The notes below the pieces were generated by a model that saw only the letters and a program-made list of their open reading frames with translations, had not been told where the DNA came from and searched no databases. DNA of 6,395 nucleotides from Candidatus Atribacteria bacterium 1244-E10-H5-B2. Its GTDB lineage: Bacteria > Atribacterota > JS1 > SB-45 > 34-128. Both the position numbers and the translations under genes were made by a program. The stretch spans positions 1 to 6,395 of the forward strand of contig NMQN01000407.1 of NCBI GenBank assembly GCA_003575245.1. Reading direction: 5' to 3'. Shown one piece after another: positions 1 through 5,431 of the stretch (the stretch's first letter is position 1; each line of letters begins with the position of its first letter).

Positions 1-597
1 CATCTTGTCGTGTCTGGCATCGTAAGTAACGTGATTTTTATTATAAGGAGAACTTTTAGCAAATATAACAAATGAACCTCTAAAATATCTGGAAACTATT
101 CTTGCACTTTTCGGCAGTAGAATTCTATTATTCTTTTCATTATATCCCAGATAACCTTTTTCCCATATTTCTTTTTCTACATAATGACCTGGCTCCAGCT
201 CAGTTACCTTTTCCTTTATAAAAGATGGGTTAATGTTTGGAGTAATCGGCTTTAAACCAGCAGTTTCTAAACGAAAATAAGCCCAGTCAGTATTATTGGG
301 GAAATAATTAAATTCCAGTACTTTCGGTTTAACAACCCTTAGTGAATTTGGAGTACTAAATTCAATACACCCTTTCTCTGATGATCTTTTTGCCCCGGTT
401 AAATCATGACCTCCACCAGTGGGAAATAGAGTATGATTTAAATCACGCGCAGAACCTAATTTGTTAAGAATTGAAATTATACTATCAATATCCTTCCAAA
501 GACAATTGTTTGGGATAGCTATCGGGAATAATTTCCTGATAATTTTCTCCCAAACAATTAGATTTTCTGTTTCGAAATCACCTCTATCTAATTTCAT
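1..597 (-). CDS. Unrecognised protein, N-terminal 199 residues (runs off left edge)
   Basis: An uninterrupted reading frame runs from ATG at 597-595 to the window edge, 199 codons without a stop. A strong Shine-Dalgarno (GGAGGA, complement of 604-609) sits six bases before the ATG and fixes the start. The protein begins MKLDRGDFETENLIVWEKII and is mixed charged/hydrophobic, with no signal peptide or obvious membrane segment. Features I can see are a glycine-rich TGGGHDLTGAKR stretch near residues 60-71, a hydrophobic/aromatic VLEFNYFPNNTDWAYFRLE segment near 93-111, and an ELEPGHYVEKEIWEKGYLGY segment near 134-153. I do not recognise the family and assign no function. It is probably a soluble cytoplasmic protein. 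It lies downstream of the tRNA-Ser gene on the same strand, 213 bp away. The frame, codon usage and ribosome site make it a real gene; the C-terminal part is outside the window. Confidence 0.8.
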   Translation of the reverse strand, partial: MKLDRGDFETENLIVWEKIIRKLFPIAIPNNCLWKDIDSIISILNKLGSARDLNHTLFPTGGGHDLTGAKRSSEKGCIEFSTPNSLRVVKPKVLEFNYFPNNTDWAYFRLETAGLKPITPNINPSFIKEKVTELEPGHYVEKEIWEKGYLGYNEKNNRILLPKSARIVSRYFRGSFVIFAKSSPYNKNHVTYDARHDKM

Positions 598-810
598 AAT
601 TTCTCCTCCCTTTAGATAATATTTTAAATACTTTCTATCTCATTAATAAAAAAATTGCCACCACCTTAAAAAAGGTTGAGACAATTTTTAACATCTTTAG
701 TTAGAATAAACAATGAATAAACTGTTTTGGTTTTACCAATAGTGTAATAAAAAATACTGTGGTTTTCTCTTAAATCGTGCAATGGAGCAGCCCTCTTAAC
801 TTATAAGAAA
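598..810. other. Spacer between tRNA-Ser and the left-edge gene
   Basis: This 213-bp AT-rich stretch has no coding frame I would defend. It contains a small inverted repeat, ACCTT-4-AAGGT, at about 663-676. Reading leftward on the minus strand, this is followed after a short gap by a run of seven T. It could be a weak terminator for the tRNA transcript, but the stem is only five pairs and the T run is displaced. A second small hairpin, TTGGT-3-ACCAA, lies at about 728-740. I see no convincing -35/-10 pair for the left-edge gene, so it may be read from the tRNA promoter or from one I cannot identify. Confidence 0.4.
604..609 (-). promoter_or_regulatory. Shine-Dalgarno of the left-edge gene
   Basis: The minus strand reads GGAGGA six bases before the ATG at 597, a near-perfect anti-16S match. 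It fixes the start of a gene that has no recognisable homologue to align with. Confidence 0.8.
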
Positions 811-904
811 TGGCGGAGAGAGAGGGATTCGAACCCTCGGAGCAGGCCTTAACCCGCTCAATTGCTTAGCAGGCAACCACCTTCGGCCACTCGGTCATCT
901 CTCC
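811..904 (-). tRNA. tRNA-Ser (anticodon GCU)
   Basis: The minus strand folds into a complete class II cloverleaf of 94 nt including an encoded 3' CCA. The acceptor stem is GGAGAGA paired with TCTCTCC, followed by discriminator G and CCA. The T arm is GAGGG-TTCGAAT-CCCTC. The anticodon stem GTTGC/GCAAT closes the loop CTGCTAA, giving anticodon GCT (complement of 868-870), which reads AGC and AGU serine codons. The long variable arm GAGCGGG/CCTGCTC (seven pairs, one G-U) is diagnostic of tRNA-Ser. No intron or mismatch is seen. With G at position 34 it is not a substrate of the neighbouring MnmG, which acts on U34. Its own promoter lies immediately upstream. Confidence 0.97.
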
Positions 905-911
905 ATTTAAA

Positions 912-940
912 AGTATAACATAATAATTTTTTTCAGGCAA
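912..940 (-). promoter_or_regulatory. Promoter of tRNA-Ser
   Basis: On the minus strand, -35 TTGCCT (complement of 935-940) and -10 TATACT (complement of 912-917) are separated by exactly 17 bases. A TGT directly before the -10 makes it an extended -10. The expected transcription start falls within a few bases of the mature tRNA 5' end at 904, the usual arrangement for a stable-RNA gene. Confidence 0.8.
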
Positions 941-1020
941 TAAAAACAAACAAATTCGTATAACTTGCGGGAAACAAGAAAATATATTAGAATATGCAAA
1001 GTAAAAATAGATTAGTCGTT

Positions 1021-1114
1021 AGTACTTAGTTAGCCAGTTAATTGGTTTGTTGGTCAATTAGTTTAGTATTAATTCTTCAATGTACTCATTCCTCAACCAG
1101 CTAACCAGGTAACT
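1021..1114. repeat. Degenerate period-8 array upstream of mnmG
   Basis: An AG/GG dinucleotide recurs exactly every eight bases at 1028, 1036, 1044, 1052 and 1060, in units such as CCAGTTAA, TTGGTTTG and TTGGTCAA. After a gap the complementary sense appears, with AACC/AAC recurring every eight bases at 1095, 1103 and 1111 (units CTCAACCA, GCTAACCA, GGTAACTA). Units are similar, not identical. The same unit class recurs in other spacers of the window. Not coding. Confidence 0.65.
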
Positions 1115-1121
1115 ATTCCTC

Positions 1122-1156
1122 TTCACGCAATACGTGATAATCGATACGAATATAAT
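1122..1156. repeat. Degenerate period-7 array upstream of mnmG
   Basis: Five consecutive seven-base units (TTCACGC, AATACGT, GATAATC, GATACGA, ATATAAT) share ATACG-like cores. The last unit contains TATAAT. The same ATACG class recurs at 3773-3792 and 5666-5693. If mnmG were started at GTG 1134, these repeats would encode its first residues, which argues against that start. Confidence 0.5.
1151..1156 (+). promoter_or_regulatory. Candidate -10 box for mnmG
   Basis: This is a perfect TATAAT 32 bases before the preferred GTG start, placing the transcript start near 1162, just before the ribosome site at 1171. No good -35 hexamer is found at 16-18 bases upstream (1128-1133 reads CAATAC) and there is no TG extension, so the call rests on the -10 alone. 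Confidence 0.35.
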
Positions 1157-1170
1157 TTCAACTCAGAATA

Positions 1171-1176
1171 AAGGAG
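1171..1176 (+). promoter_or_regulatory. mnmG: Shine-Dalgarno that sets the mnmG start
   Basis: AAGGAG lies 11 bases before GTG at 1188. The longer in-frame GTG at 1134 has no ribosome site, lies in the period-7 array, and would add 18 residues that the family lacks. This site therefore favours 1188. Confidence 0.7.
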
Positions 1177-1187
1177 AAACTGAAAAA

Positions 1188-3062
1188 GTGAAACAATATC
1201 AATATGAGGTAATTGTAGTAGGTGCTGGCCATGCAGGCTGTGAAGCCGCTCTGGCCGCTGCCAGAATGGGGGCAAAAACACTCCTTATTACTTCCAATAT
1301 AGACAATGTTGCTCTTATGCCCTGTAATCCCTCTATAGGAGGTCCGGGTAAAGGACATGTAGCCAGAGAAATCGATGCTTTAGGCGGTGAAATGGCTAAA
1401 AATACCGATAAAGCCACTATCCATATAAGGATGTTAAATACCAGCAAAGGTCCGGCTATGTGGGCTTTACGGGCACAGATAGATAAAAGATTATACACCC
1501 AGGAAATGATACATGTTCTCCAAATACAAAAAAATTTAGATTTAAAACAGGAGATGGTAACAAAATTAATAGTAAATAATCGTCGGGTAGAAGGGGTAAT
1601 GGTTAAAAGTGGTTTAGAATTTTCTTCTCCCACGGTAATTTTAACTAACGGAACATTTTTAAATGGCAAAATTTATATTGGAAAAACTACCTATTCAGCG
1701 GGAAGAGCGGGTGAACTTGCCTCGATTGGTCTGGCAGAAAATCTTAAAAAGTTGGGTTTTAAAGTGGGAAGATTAAATACCTGCACCCCTCCGCGAATAG
1801 ATAAAAGAACGGTTGATTTTCCCAAGATGAAAGAACAGAAGAGTGCAGATATCCCTTTGTCTTTTTCTTTTGAAAATAAAGGGAAAATATATAAGGATTT
1901 TTCGGTATTTATGACCCGCACCAATCAGAAAACCCATCAGGTAATCCAAGATAATATCCATAGAGTACCCCTATCTAATGGCACCATCCAGAGTGCAGCT
2001 ATCAGATATTGTCCCTCTGTAGAAGATAAGATAATTAGGTTTCCCGAAAAAGAATCTCATCAAATATTCTTAGAACCAGAGGGATATAATACTGAAGAAA
2101 TATATTTACAGGGATTTTTTACCAGTCTACCTGCTGATGCCCAACAGGAAGCCTTGCATACTATTGTAGGTTTGGAAAATTGTAAGATTATCCGCTATGG
2201 ATATGCTATTGAATATGACATTATATATCCTAATCAATTAAAATTCTCTTTAGAAACTAAAGCAATTAAAGGATTATTTTTAGCCGGGCAGGTTAATGGA
2301 ACCTCAGGATATGAAGAAGCAGCTGAACAAGGATTGCTGACGGGCATAAATGCAGTACAGCTGACACGCGGTAAGGAGCCCTTAATCCTGGACCGTTCAG
2401 AAGCTTATATTGCAGTAGAGATAGATGATTTAGTTACAAAAAGTGTAACTGAGCCCTATCGTTTAAGAACCGGACTGGCTGAATATAGACTTTTGTTAAG
2501 GCAGGATAATGCGGATTTAAGACTTACTCCTTATGGATATAAGCTGGGGCTAATCTCAGAACAAAGATACAAAAAACTTCTGAAGAAAAAAAATCTGGTT
2601 GAAAAGGAAAAGGAAAGATTAAAGGAAGTAATTATTCATGCTACTCAAAAAGTAAATGAATTATTAAATAAATTGGGCACTACCCCTCTATCTGAGGCAA
2701 CTACTTTGGCTACTTTGCTTACCAGGCCTGAGGTAACCTACAATCAAACTGTTTCTATCGATCCTAACAGACCGGAATTTCCTGCCGAGGTAACCGAGCA
2801 AGTTGAAATTCAAATAAAATATGTAGGATATATTAAGCGACAAGAGATTCAGGTAAAAAGATTTAAGAAATTAGAGAATTATAAAATACCTAAAGATATC
2901 GATTATTTTAATATGCATGGTATCTCTCATGAAGGTAAGGAGAGATTTTCAGAAGTACAACCAATTTCTTTGGGACAAGCTAAAAGAATCCCCGGAATAA
3001 CCCCTTCGGACATCGCTGCCTTGATGATAAATATTGAAAAGATAAAAAGAACAAAAAAATAG
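1188..3062 (+). CDS. mnmG: tRNA uridine-5-carboxymethylaminomethyl(34) synthesis enzyme MnmG (GidA)
   Basis: MnmG is the FAD-dependent partner of the GTPase MnmE. Using methylene-tetrahydrofolate, the complex installs (carboxymethyl)aminomethyl groups at C5 of wobble U34 in tRNAs that read NNA/NNG codons. From GTG 1188 the protein is 624 residues, the usual length. The Rossmann FAD motif GAGHAG is at residues 12-17. The conserved MPCNPSIGGPGKGH is at 44-57 with its active-site cysteine at 46, and RYCPSVEDK is at 273-281 with the second conserved cysteine at 275. HQIFLEPEG is at 291-299, GYEEAAEQGLLTGINA at 374-389, AEYRLLLRQDNADLRL at 431-446, and the C-terminal MnmE/tRNA-binding helical domain ends in GITPSDIAALM (603-613). 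Some motifs are variant: SAAIRYCPS replaces the common GxGPRYCPS, and RTGLAEYR replaces TSRAEYR. The usual neighbours mnmE, rsmG and parAB are absent. An 18-residue longer form from GTG 1134 is open but unlikely. Confidence 0.96.
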   Translation: MKQYQYEVIVVGAGHAGCEAALAAARMGAKTLLITSNIDNVALMPCNPSIGGPGKGHVAREIDALGGEMAKNTDKATIHIRMLNTSKGPAMWALRAQIDKRLYTQEMIHVLQIQKNLDLKQEMVTKLIVNNRRVEGVMVKSGLEFSSPTVILTNGTFLNGKIYIGKTTYSAGRAGELASIGLAENLKKLGFKVGRLNTCTPPRIDKRTVDFPKMKEQKSADIPLSFSFENKGKIYKDFSVFMTRTNQKTHQVIQDNIHRVPLSNGTIQSAAIRYCPSVEDKIIRFPEKESHQIFLEPEGYNTEEIYLQGFFTSLPADAQQEALHTIVGLENCKIIRYGYAIEYDIIYPNQLKFSLETKAIKGLFLAGQVNGTSGYEEAAEQGLLTGINAVQLTRGKEPLILDRSEAYIAVEIDDLVTKSVTEPYRLRTGLAEYRLLLRQDNADLRLTPYGYKLGLISEQRYKKLLKKKNLVEKEKERLKEVIIHATQKVNELLNKLGTTPLSEATTLATLLTRPEVTYNQTVSIDPNRPEFPAEVTEQVEIQIKYVGYIKRQEIQVKRFKKLENYKIPKDIDYFNMHGISHEGKERFSEVQPISLGQAKRIPGITPSDIAALMINIEKIKRTKK

Positions 3063-3088
3063 GATAGATAAGATACCTATCCTATTTT
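3056..3088 (+). terminator. Hairpin terminator overlapping the mnmG stop
   Basis: AAAATAGGATAG (3056-3067) pairs with CTATCCTATTTT (3077-3088), 12 pairs around a 9-base loop. The mnmG stop codon TAG (3060-3062) lies inside the left arm. The stem is AT-rich and the T run is short, so termination strength is uncertain. Confidence 0.55.
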
Positions 3089-3104
3089 GTAATAAGTAAT
3101 GTGA

Positions 3105-3228
3105 AATTAATTAGTTGGTTAGTTAGTAAATAATATTAACCCGATTAACAACTAGGCAACCGGTAAACTAGTTAACCAAATTAATTGGGTAATCGGTGAA
3201 TAGGTGAATTGGTCAATTAGCTAATGCT
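3105..3228. repeat. Degenerate period-8 array between mnmG and the OsmC gene
   Basis: This fills most of the convergent spacer. It opens with TTRG repeated every four bases (3111-3126). AAC then recurs every eight bases at 3150, 3158, 3166 and 3174. The right part has GG/AG at 3187, 3195, 3203, 3211 and 3219, with units such as ATTGGGTA, ATCGGTGA, ATAGGTGA and ATTGGTCA. The last units contain the stop codon of the OsmC gene (3217-3219). Units are degenerate and share mainly the anchor dinucleotide and flanking T/A. Confidence 0.7.
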
Positions 3229-3657
3229 AACGATTCCTTTTACCTTCGTTGGATTAATCAGCATATCGGATACCGGGCATTTTTCTTCTACCAATTTATG
3301 AAGTTTACGAACCTCTTCTTCGGGCGCCTCTGTTTTTATTTTTACTTCATATCTAATTTGCTTAAAACTTCTTCTCTCTCTACCCTTCTCATCAACCCAA
3401 CCACCGGCAATCATGTCACCTTCTAAATTAATCACTAAATCTTTTATATCAATTTTAAATTTCCTGGCATATCCCCGATATACTAATAATACACATCCAC
3501 CCAAGGCAGCTAATAGCATCTCTACCGGATTGGGAGCAGTATTTGTTCCTCTCAATTCTAAAGGCTCATCTATAAAAACCTTAAATTCTCTTATTTTGGT
3601 TTCTACTATAGTACCTTCTATCCACTTTGTTCGAGCCTTATAAGTTCGCATTTTCAT
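3217..3657 (-). CDS. OsmC/Ohr-family protein (probable peroxiredoxin-like)
   Basis: This 146-residue protein has the size and both hallmark cysteines of the OsmC/Ohr fold. TAPNPVEMLLAALGGC places the first at Cys55 on the central helix with conserved Glu46, and VEEKCPVSDML places the second at Cys127. Characterised relatives reduce organic hydroperoxides through this cysteine pair in the cytoplasm, usually as dimers. Many anaerobe paralogues have no known substrate, so the exact role is open. A basic, charged hairpin region (WVDEKGRERRSFKQIRYEVKIK, about 87-108) is typical of the beta-sheet part. ATG 3657 is preceded by AGGGGGCG, a moderate ribosome site; ATG 3651 is an in-frame alternative. 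No clear promoter is seen: upstream are two palindromes and the repeat array that ends folD. The final codons and stop lie at the edge of a period-8 repeat array. Confidence 0.9.
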   Translation of the reverse strand: MKMRTYKARTKWIEGTIVETKIREFKVFIDEPLELRGTNTAPNPVEMLLAALGGCVLLVYRGYARKFKIDIKDLVINLEGDMIAGGWVDEKGRERRSFKQIRYEVKIKTEAPEEEVRKLHKLVEEKCPVSDMLINPTKVKGIVSIS

Positions 3658-3673
3658 CTTTTCGCCCCCTATA

Positions 3674-3714
3674 GACAGGCGAGTCTGTCTTCGTGAAAAC
3701 GGGGAACGCCTGTC
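3674..3714. repeat. Palindromic element 1 upstream of the OsmC gene
   Basis: GACAGGCG (3674-3681) is the inverted complement of CGCCTGTC (3707-3714), eight pairs across a 25-base interior. A competing smaller hairpin, GACAG/CTGTC (3674-3678 with 3685-3689), uses the same left arm, so two folds exclude each other. It is GC-rich compared with its surroundings and abuts the OsmC ribosome site. REP-like by appearance only. Confidence 0.55.
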
Positions 3715-3721
3715 CTACTTT

Positions 3722-3741
3722 GGGCACGATACGTCGTGCCC
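3722..3741. repeat. Palindromic element 2 (GGGCACGA hairpin)
   Basis: GGGCACGA (3722-3729) pairs perfectly with TCGTGCCC (3734-3741) around TACG, an eight-pair GC-rich stem in an AT-rich spacer. No T run follows on either strand (CTACTCC to the right, AAAGTAGG on the complement), so it is not a canonical terminator. With element 1 it looks like part of a dispersed REP-type unit. Confidence 0.6.
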
Positions 3742-3772
3742 CTACTCCTCCTGATTTCTGATTTTCTTTACT

Positions 3773-3879
3773 CGATACGCAATACGATATACTAACACTA
3801 TTCACTAATAACCAAATAACTGGCTAACCGGACAACTAAAATCTAACGACTATTCACTATTCACTAACGACTAATTTCT
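3773..3879. repeat. Mixed period-7 / period-8 array at the 3' end of folD
   Basis: Three blocks adjoin. Period 7 at 3773-3807 has units CGATACG, CAATACG, ATATACT and later TTCACTA. Period 8 at about 3808-3837 has AAC every eight bases at 3810, 3818, 3826 and 3834 (AATAACCA, AATAACTG, GCTAACCG, GACAACTA). Period 7 resumes at 3845-3879 with units AACGACT, ATTCACT, ATTCACT, AACGACT, AATTTCT. In that last block the outer two and inner two full units are identical. The block contains the folD stop and last four sense codons. Confidence 0.7.
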
Positions 3880-4723
3880 CTGCTGCCTTTAAAGTGTTCT
3901 GCATCAGCATAACATTTGTTATCGGCCCTATTCCCCCCGGGACCGGGGTAATAACAGATGCTTTATCTAAAACTTCCTCGTAAGCTACATCCCCCACCAA
4001 TTTTCCTTCTACCTCATTAGTCCCTACATCAATAATTACTACTCCCTCTTTTATCATATCCCGCTTAATTATCTCTGGTTTTCCTACTGCAGCAATCAGA
4101 ATATCTGCCTGACGAGTAAAGTAGCTTAAATCATTGGTTCGAGAATGACAGACAGTAAGAGTAGCATTGGAATGCTGCTTTTTCTGGAGAAGTATGAGGG
4201 CCATTGGTCTTCCTACAATATTACTCCTTCCCACAATAACAGTGTGTTTCCCTTCTACTACAATATTTTCTCTCTTCATTAATTCATATACTGCATAAGG
4301 GGTGCAAGGCAAAAACTCTGGTTTACCCAAAGCCAGTCTTCCCATATTGATAGGGTTAAAACAATCTACATCTTTGGAAGGATTTACTGCTTCCTGGATC
4401 CGTTCCTGGTTTATATGTTCAGGAAGGGGAACTTGTACTATAATACCACTTACTTTTTTATTCTTATTCAAATTATCTATGAGTTTTAAGAGTTCTTCTT
4501 CGGTAGTTTTGGAAGGCAAACTATGTTTTTCAAAGTCAATAGAAGCTCTTTCGCAGGATTTAGCAATCATCTTCACGTAAAATAAGGATGCCGGATCTTC
4601 TCCTACAATAACCACTGCTAATTTAGGAGTTATTTTATATTTATTGAGAAAAACCCTTACCTTTATTTTTAAAGATTCGTTAATCTCTTTAGCAATTTTT
4701 CTTCCGTCAATAACCTTGGCCAT
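3857..4723 (-). CDS. folD: Bifunctional methylene-THF dehydrogenase / methenyl-THF cyclohydrolase FolD
   Basis: FolD interconverts 5,10-methylene-, 5,10-methenyl- and 10-formyl-tetrahydrofolate in the cytoplasm, feeding purine, fMet and one-carbon metabolism. At 288 residues it has normal length. Visible motifs are ASLFYVKMIAK (45-55), VQVPLP with conserved Gln97 (96-101), SKDVDCFNPIN (116-126) with catalytic-site Asp120, FLPCTPYAV (137-145), the cofactor-binding VGRSNIVGRPMA (164-175), VGDVAY (243-248) and the signature TPVPGGIGPITNVMLMQNT (259-277). Three family positions differ: Ile53 sits where the catalytic lysine of YxxxK is expected, DVDG is DVDC, and PCTPxG is PCTPYA. ATG 4723 follows AAGGAG (complement of 4735-4740) at 11 bases. 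The last residues VVSE and the stop are encoded by a repeat array. It lies 105 bp downstream of the CarD-like gene with a hairpin between them. Confidence 0.96.
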   Translation of the reverse strand: MAKVIDGRKIAKEINESLKIKVRVFLNKYKITPKLAVVIVGEDPASLFYVKMIAKSCERASIDFEKHSLPSKTTEEELLKLIDNLNKNKKVSGIIVQVPLPEHINQERIQEAVNPSKDVDCFNPINMGRLALGKPEFLPCTPYAVYELMKRENIVVEGKHTVIVGRSNIVGRPMALILLQKKQHSNATLTVCHSRTNDLSYFTRQADILIAAVGKPEIIKRDMIKEGVVIIDVGTNEVEGKLVGDVAYEEVLDKASVITPVPGGIGPITNVMLMQNTLKAAEKLVVSE

Positions 4724-4757
4724 AATAAATGTTTCTCCTTTTTGTTAAATTTTTTAT

Positions 4758-4791
4758 AAATAGAGCCCATGGTTTTCCATGGGCTCTATTT
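4758..4791 (-). terminator. Strong hairpin between the CarD-like gene and folD
   Basis: AAATAGAGCCCATGG (4758-4772) pairs perfectly with CCATGGGCTCTATTT (4777-4791), 15 pairs with a four-base loop. It lies 38 bases past the CarD-like stop and ends only 17 bases before the folD ribosome site. The 3' arm ends in TATTT on the minus strand but is followed by ATAAAAAA, so the U tract is poor. It may be a partial terminator, an RNA-stability hairpin, or an element that lowers folD expression relative to the upstream gene. The sequence reads almost the same in both directions. Confidence 0.65.
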
Positions 4792-4828
4792 TATCTTTCA
4801 TTCATTCTAAATTGTTAGCAATCTATTT

Positions 4829-5341
4829 TCAATGACTTTTTGTTTGCCCTTTTCTCTCCCCTTTTCTAACTGCTTCTTTAATTATAAATTTTGCTTTATT
4901 TTTTTCAATATTACAAGCAACACTAATTTCACCTATTAAAATCTTGCGAGCTCTCTCGTATAAACCACGTTCTGTAGAAGATAGTTTTTCTACAGTATCT
5001 CGATGAGTATAATTTTTTACTACCTGAGCAACTTTTAAAATATCTCCACTATCGACCATCTCTGTTTGAGATCTTATCCTCTGCTTATAATTTCCATCCA
5101 TTTCATCATCCATCCTATGGCCTAACACGTTTAAAACGTCTGGTACAGTTTCAGGGTCAATAATATACCTTAAACCAATTTCTTCAGCTTTATTAACCGG
5201 AACCATCAAAGTCATTTCGTTTACCATTAATTTTAAAATATAATATTTTTCTTTTTGTCCCAATACTTTCTTTTCTTCTATATTTTCAACGTCTCCAACC
5301 CCAAAGGAAGGATGAGATACTTTATCACCGATTTTAAACAT
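4829..5341 (-). CDS. CarD/CdnL-family RNA polymerase-binding transcription regulator
   Basis: CarD-like proteins bind the RNA polymerase beta subunit with an N-terminal Tudor-like domain and stabilise open promoter complexes, notably at stable-RNA promoters. This 170-residue protein starts MFKIGDKVSHPSFGVGDVENIEEK (1-24), the family's N-terminal signature. The Tudor-like domain continues through YYILKL and MTLMVPVNKAEEIGLR (43-58), and a helical C-terminal domain follows (about 65-160), with SGDILKVAQVVKNYTHRD and LSSTERGLYERARKILIGEIS. The residue matching the conserved tryptophan that wedges into the upstream edge of the -10 region appears to be Tyr85 (GNYKQR). The basic tail RKGERKGQTK could contact DNA. 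The start fits the family, yet no ribosome site lies close to the ATG; an AGGAAGTGAG stretch is about 30 bases away. A strong promoter is at 5395-5423, giving a leader of roughly 45 bases. Confidence 0.9.
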   Translation of the reverse strand: MFKIGDKVSHPSFGVGDVENIEEKKVLGQKEKYYILKLMVNEMTLMVPVNKAEEIGLRYIIDPETVPDVLNVLGHRMDDEMDGNYKQRIRSQTEMVDSGDILKVAQVVKNYTHRDTVEKLSSTERGLYERARKILIGEISVACNIEKNKAKFIIKEAVRKGERKGQTKSH

Positions 5342-5394
5342 TTTTTTGGATTTTTTAACCCGCTACTCACTTCCTATCTTTTTACTTTTTTAGA

Positions 5395-5423
5395 ATTATA
5401 CCATTTTTTTACTAAAAATACAA
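5395..5423 (-). promoter_or_regulatory. Extended -10 promoter of the CarD-like gene
   Basis: The minus strand carries a perfect TATAAT (complement of 5395-5400) preceded by TGG, giving the extended TGnTATAAT form. TTGTAT (complement of 5418-5423) lies at exactly 17 bases spacing as a partial -35. The start would be near 5388, about 47 bases before the ATG. A period-7 repeat array begins nine bases upstream of the -35. Confidence 0.75.
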
Positions 5424-5431
5424 AACTACCT

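Noticed and set aside
811..3062. Functional pairing of tRNA-Ser(GCU) with MnmG
   Set aside because: MnmG acts on U34; this tRNA has G34, and the genes are divergent with separate promoters.
3413..3643. Plus-strand open frame inside the OsmC gene
   Set aside because: Antisense shadow of a well-supported OsmC coding region.
3664..3745. Palindromes as an intrinsic terminator for folD
   Set aside because: No U run follows either stem on the minus strand, and they lie more than 110 bases past the folD stop, nearer the OsmC start.
4302..4580. Plus-strand open frame inside folD
   Set aside because: Antisense shadow; folD has full-length conserved motifs on the other strand.
4724..4828. Tetrahydrofolate riboswitch before folD
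   Set aside because: The interval holds one simple perfect hairpin; none of the multi-helix junction expected of a folate riboswitch is visible.
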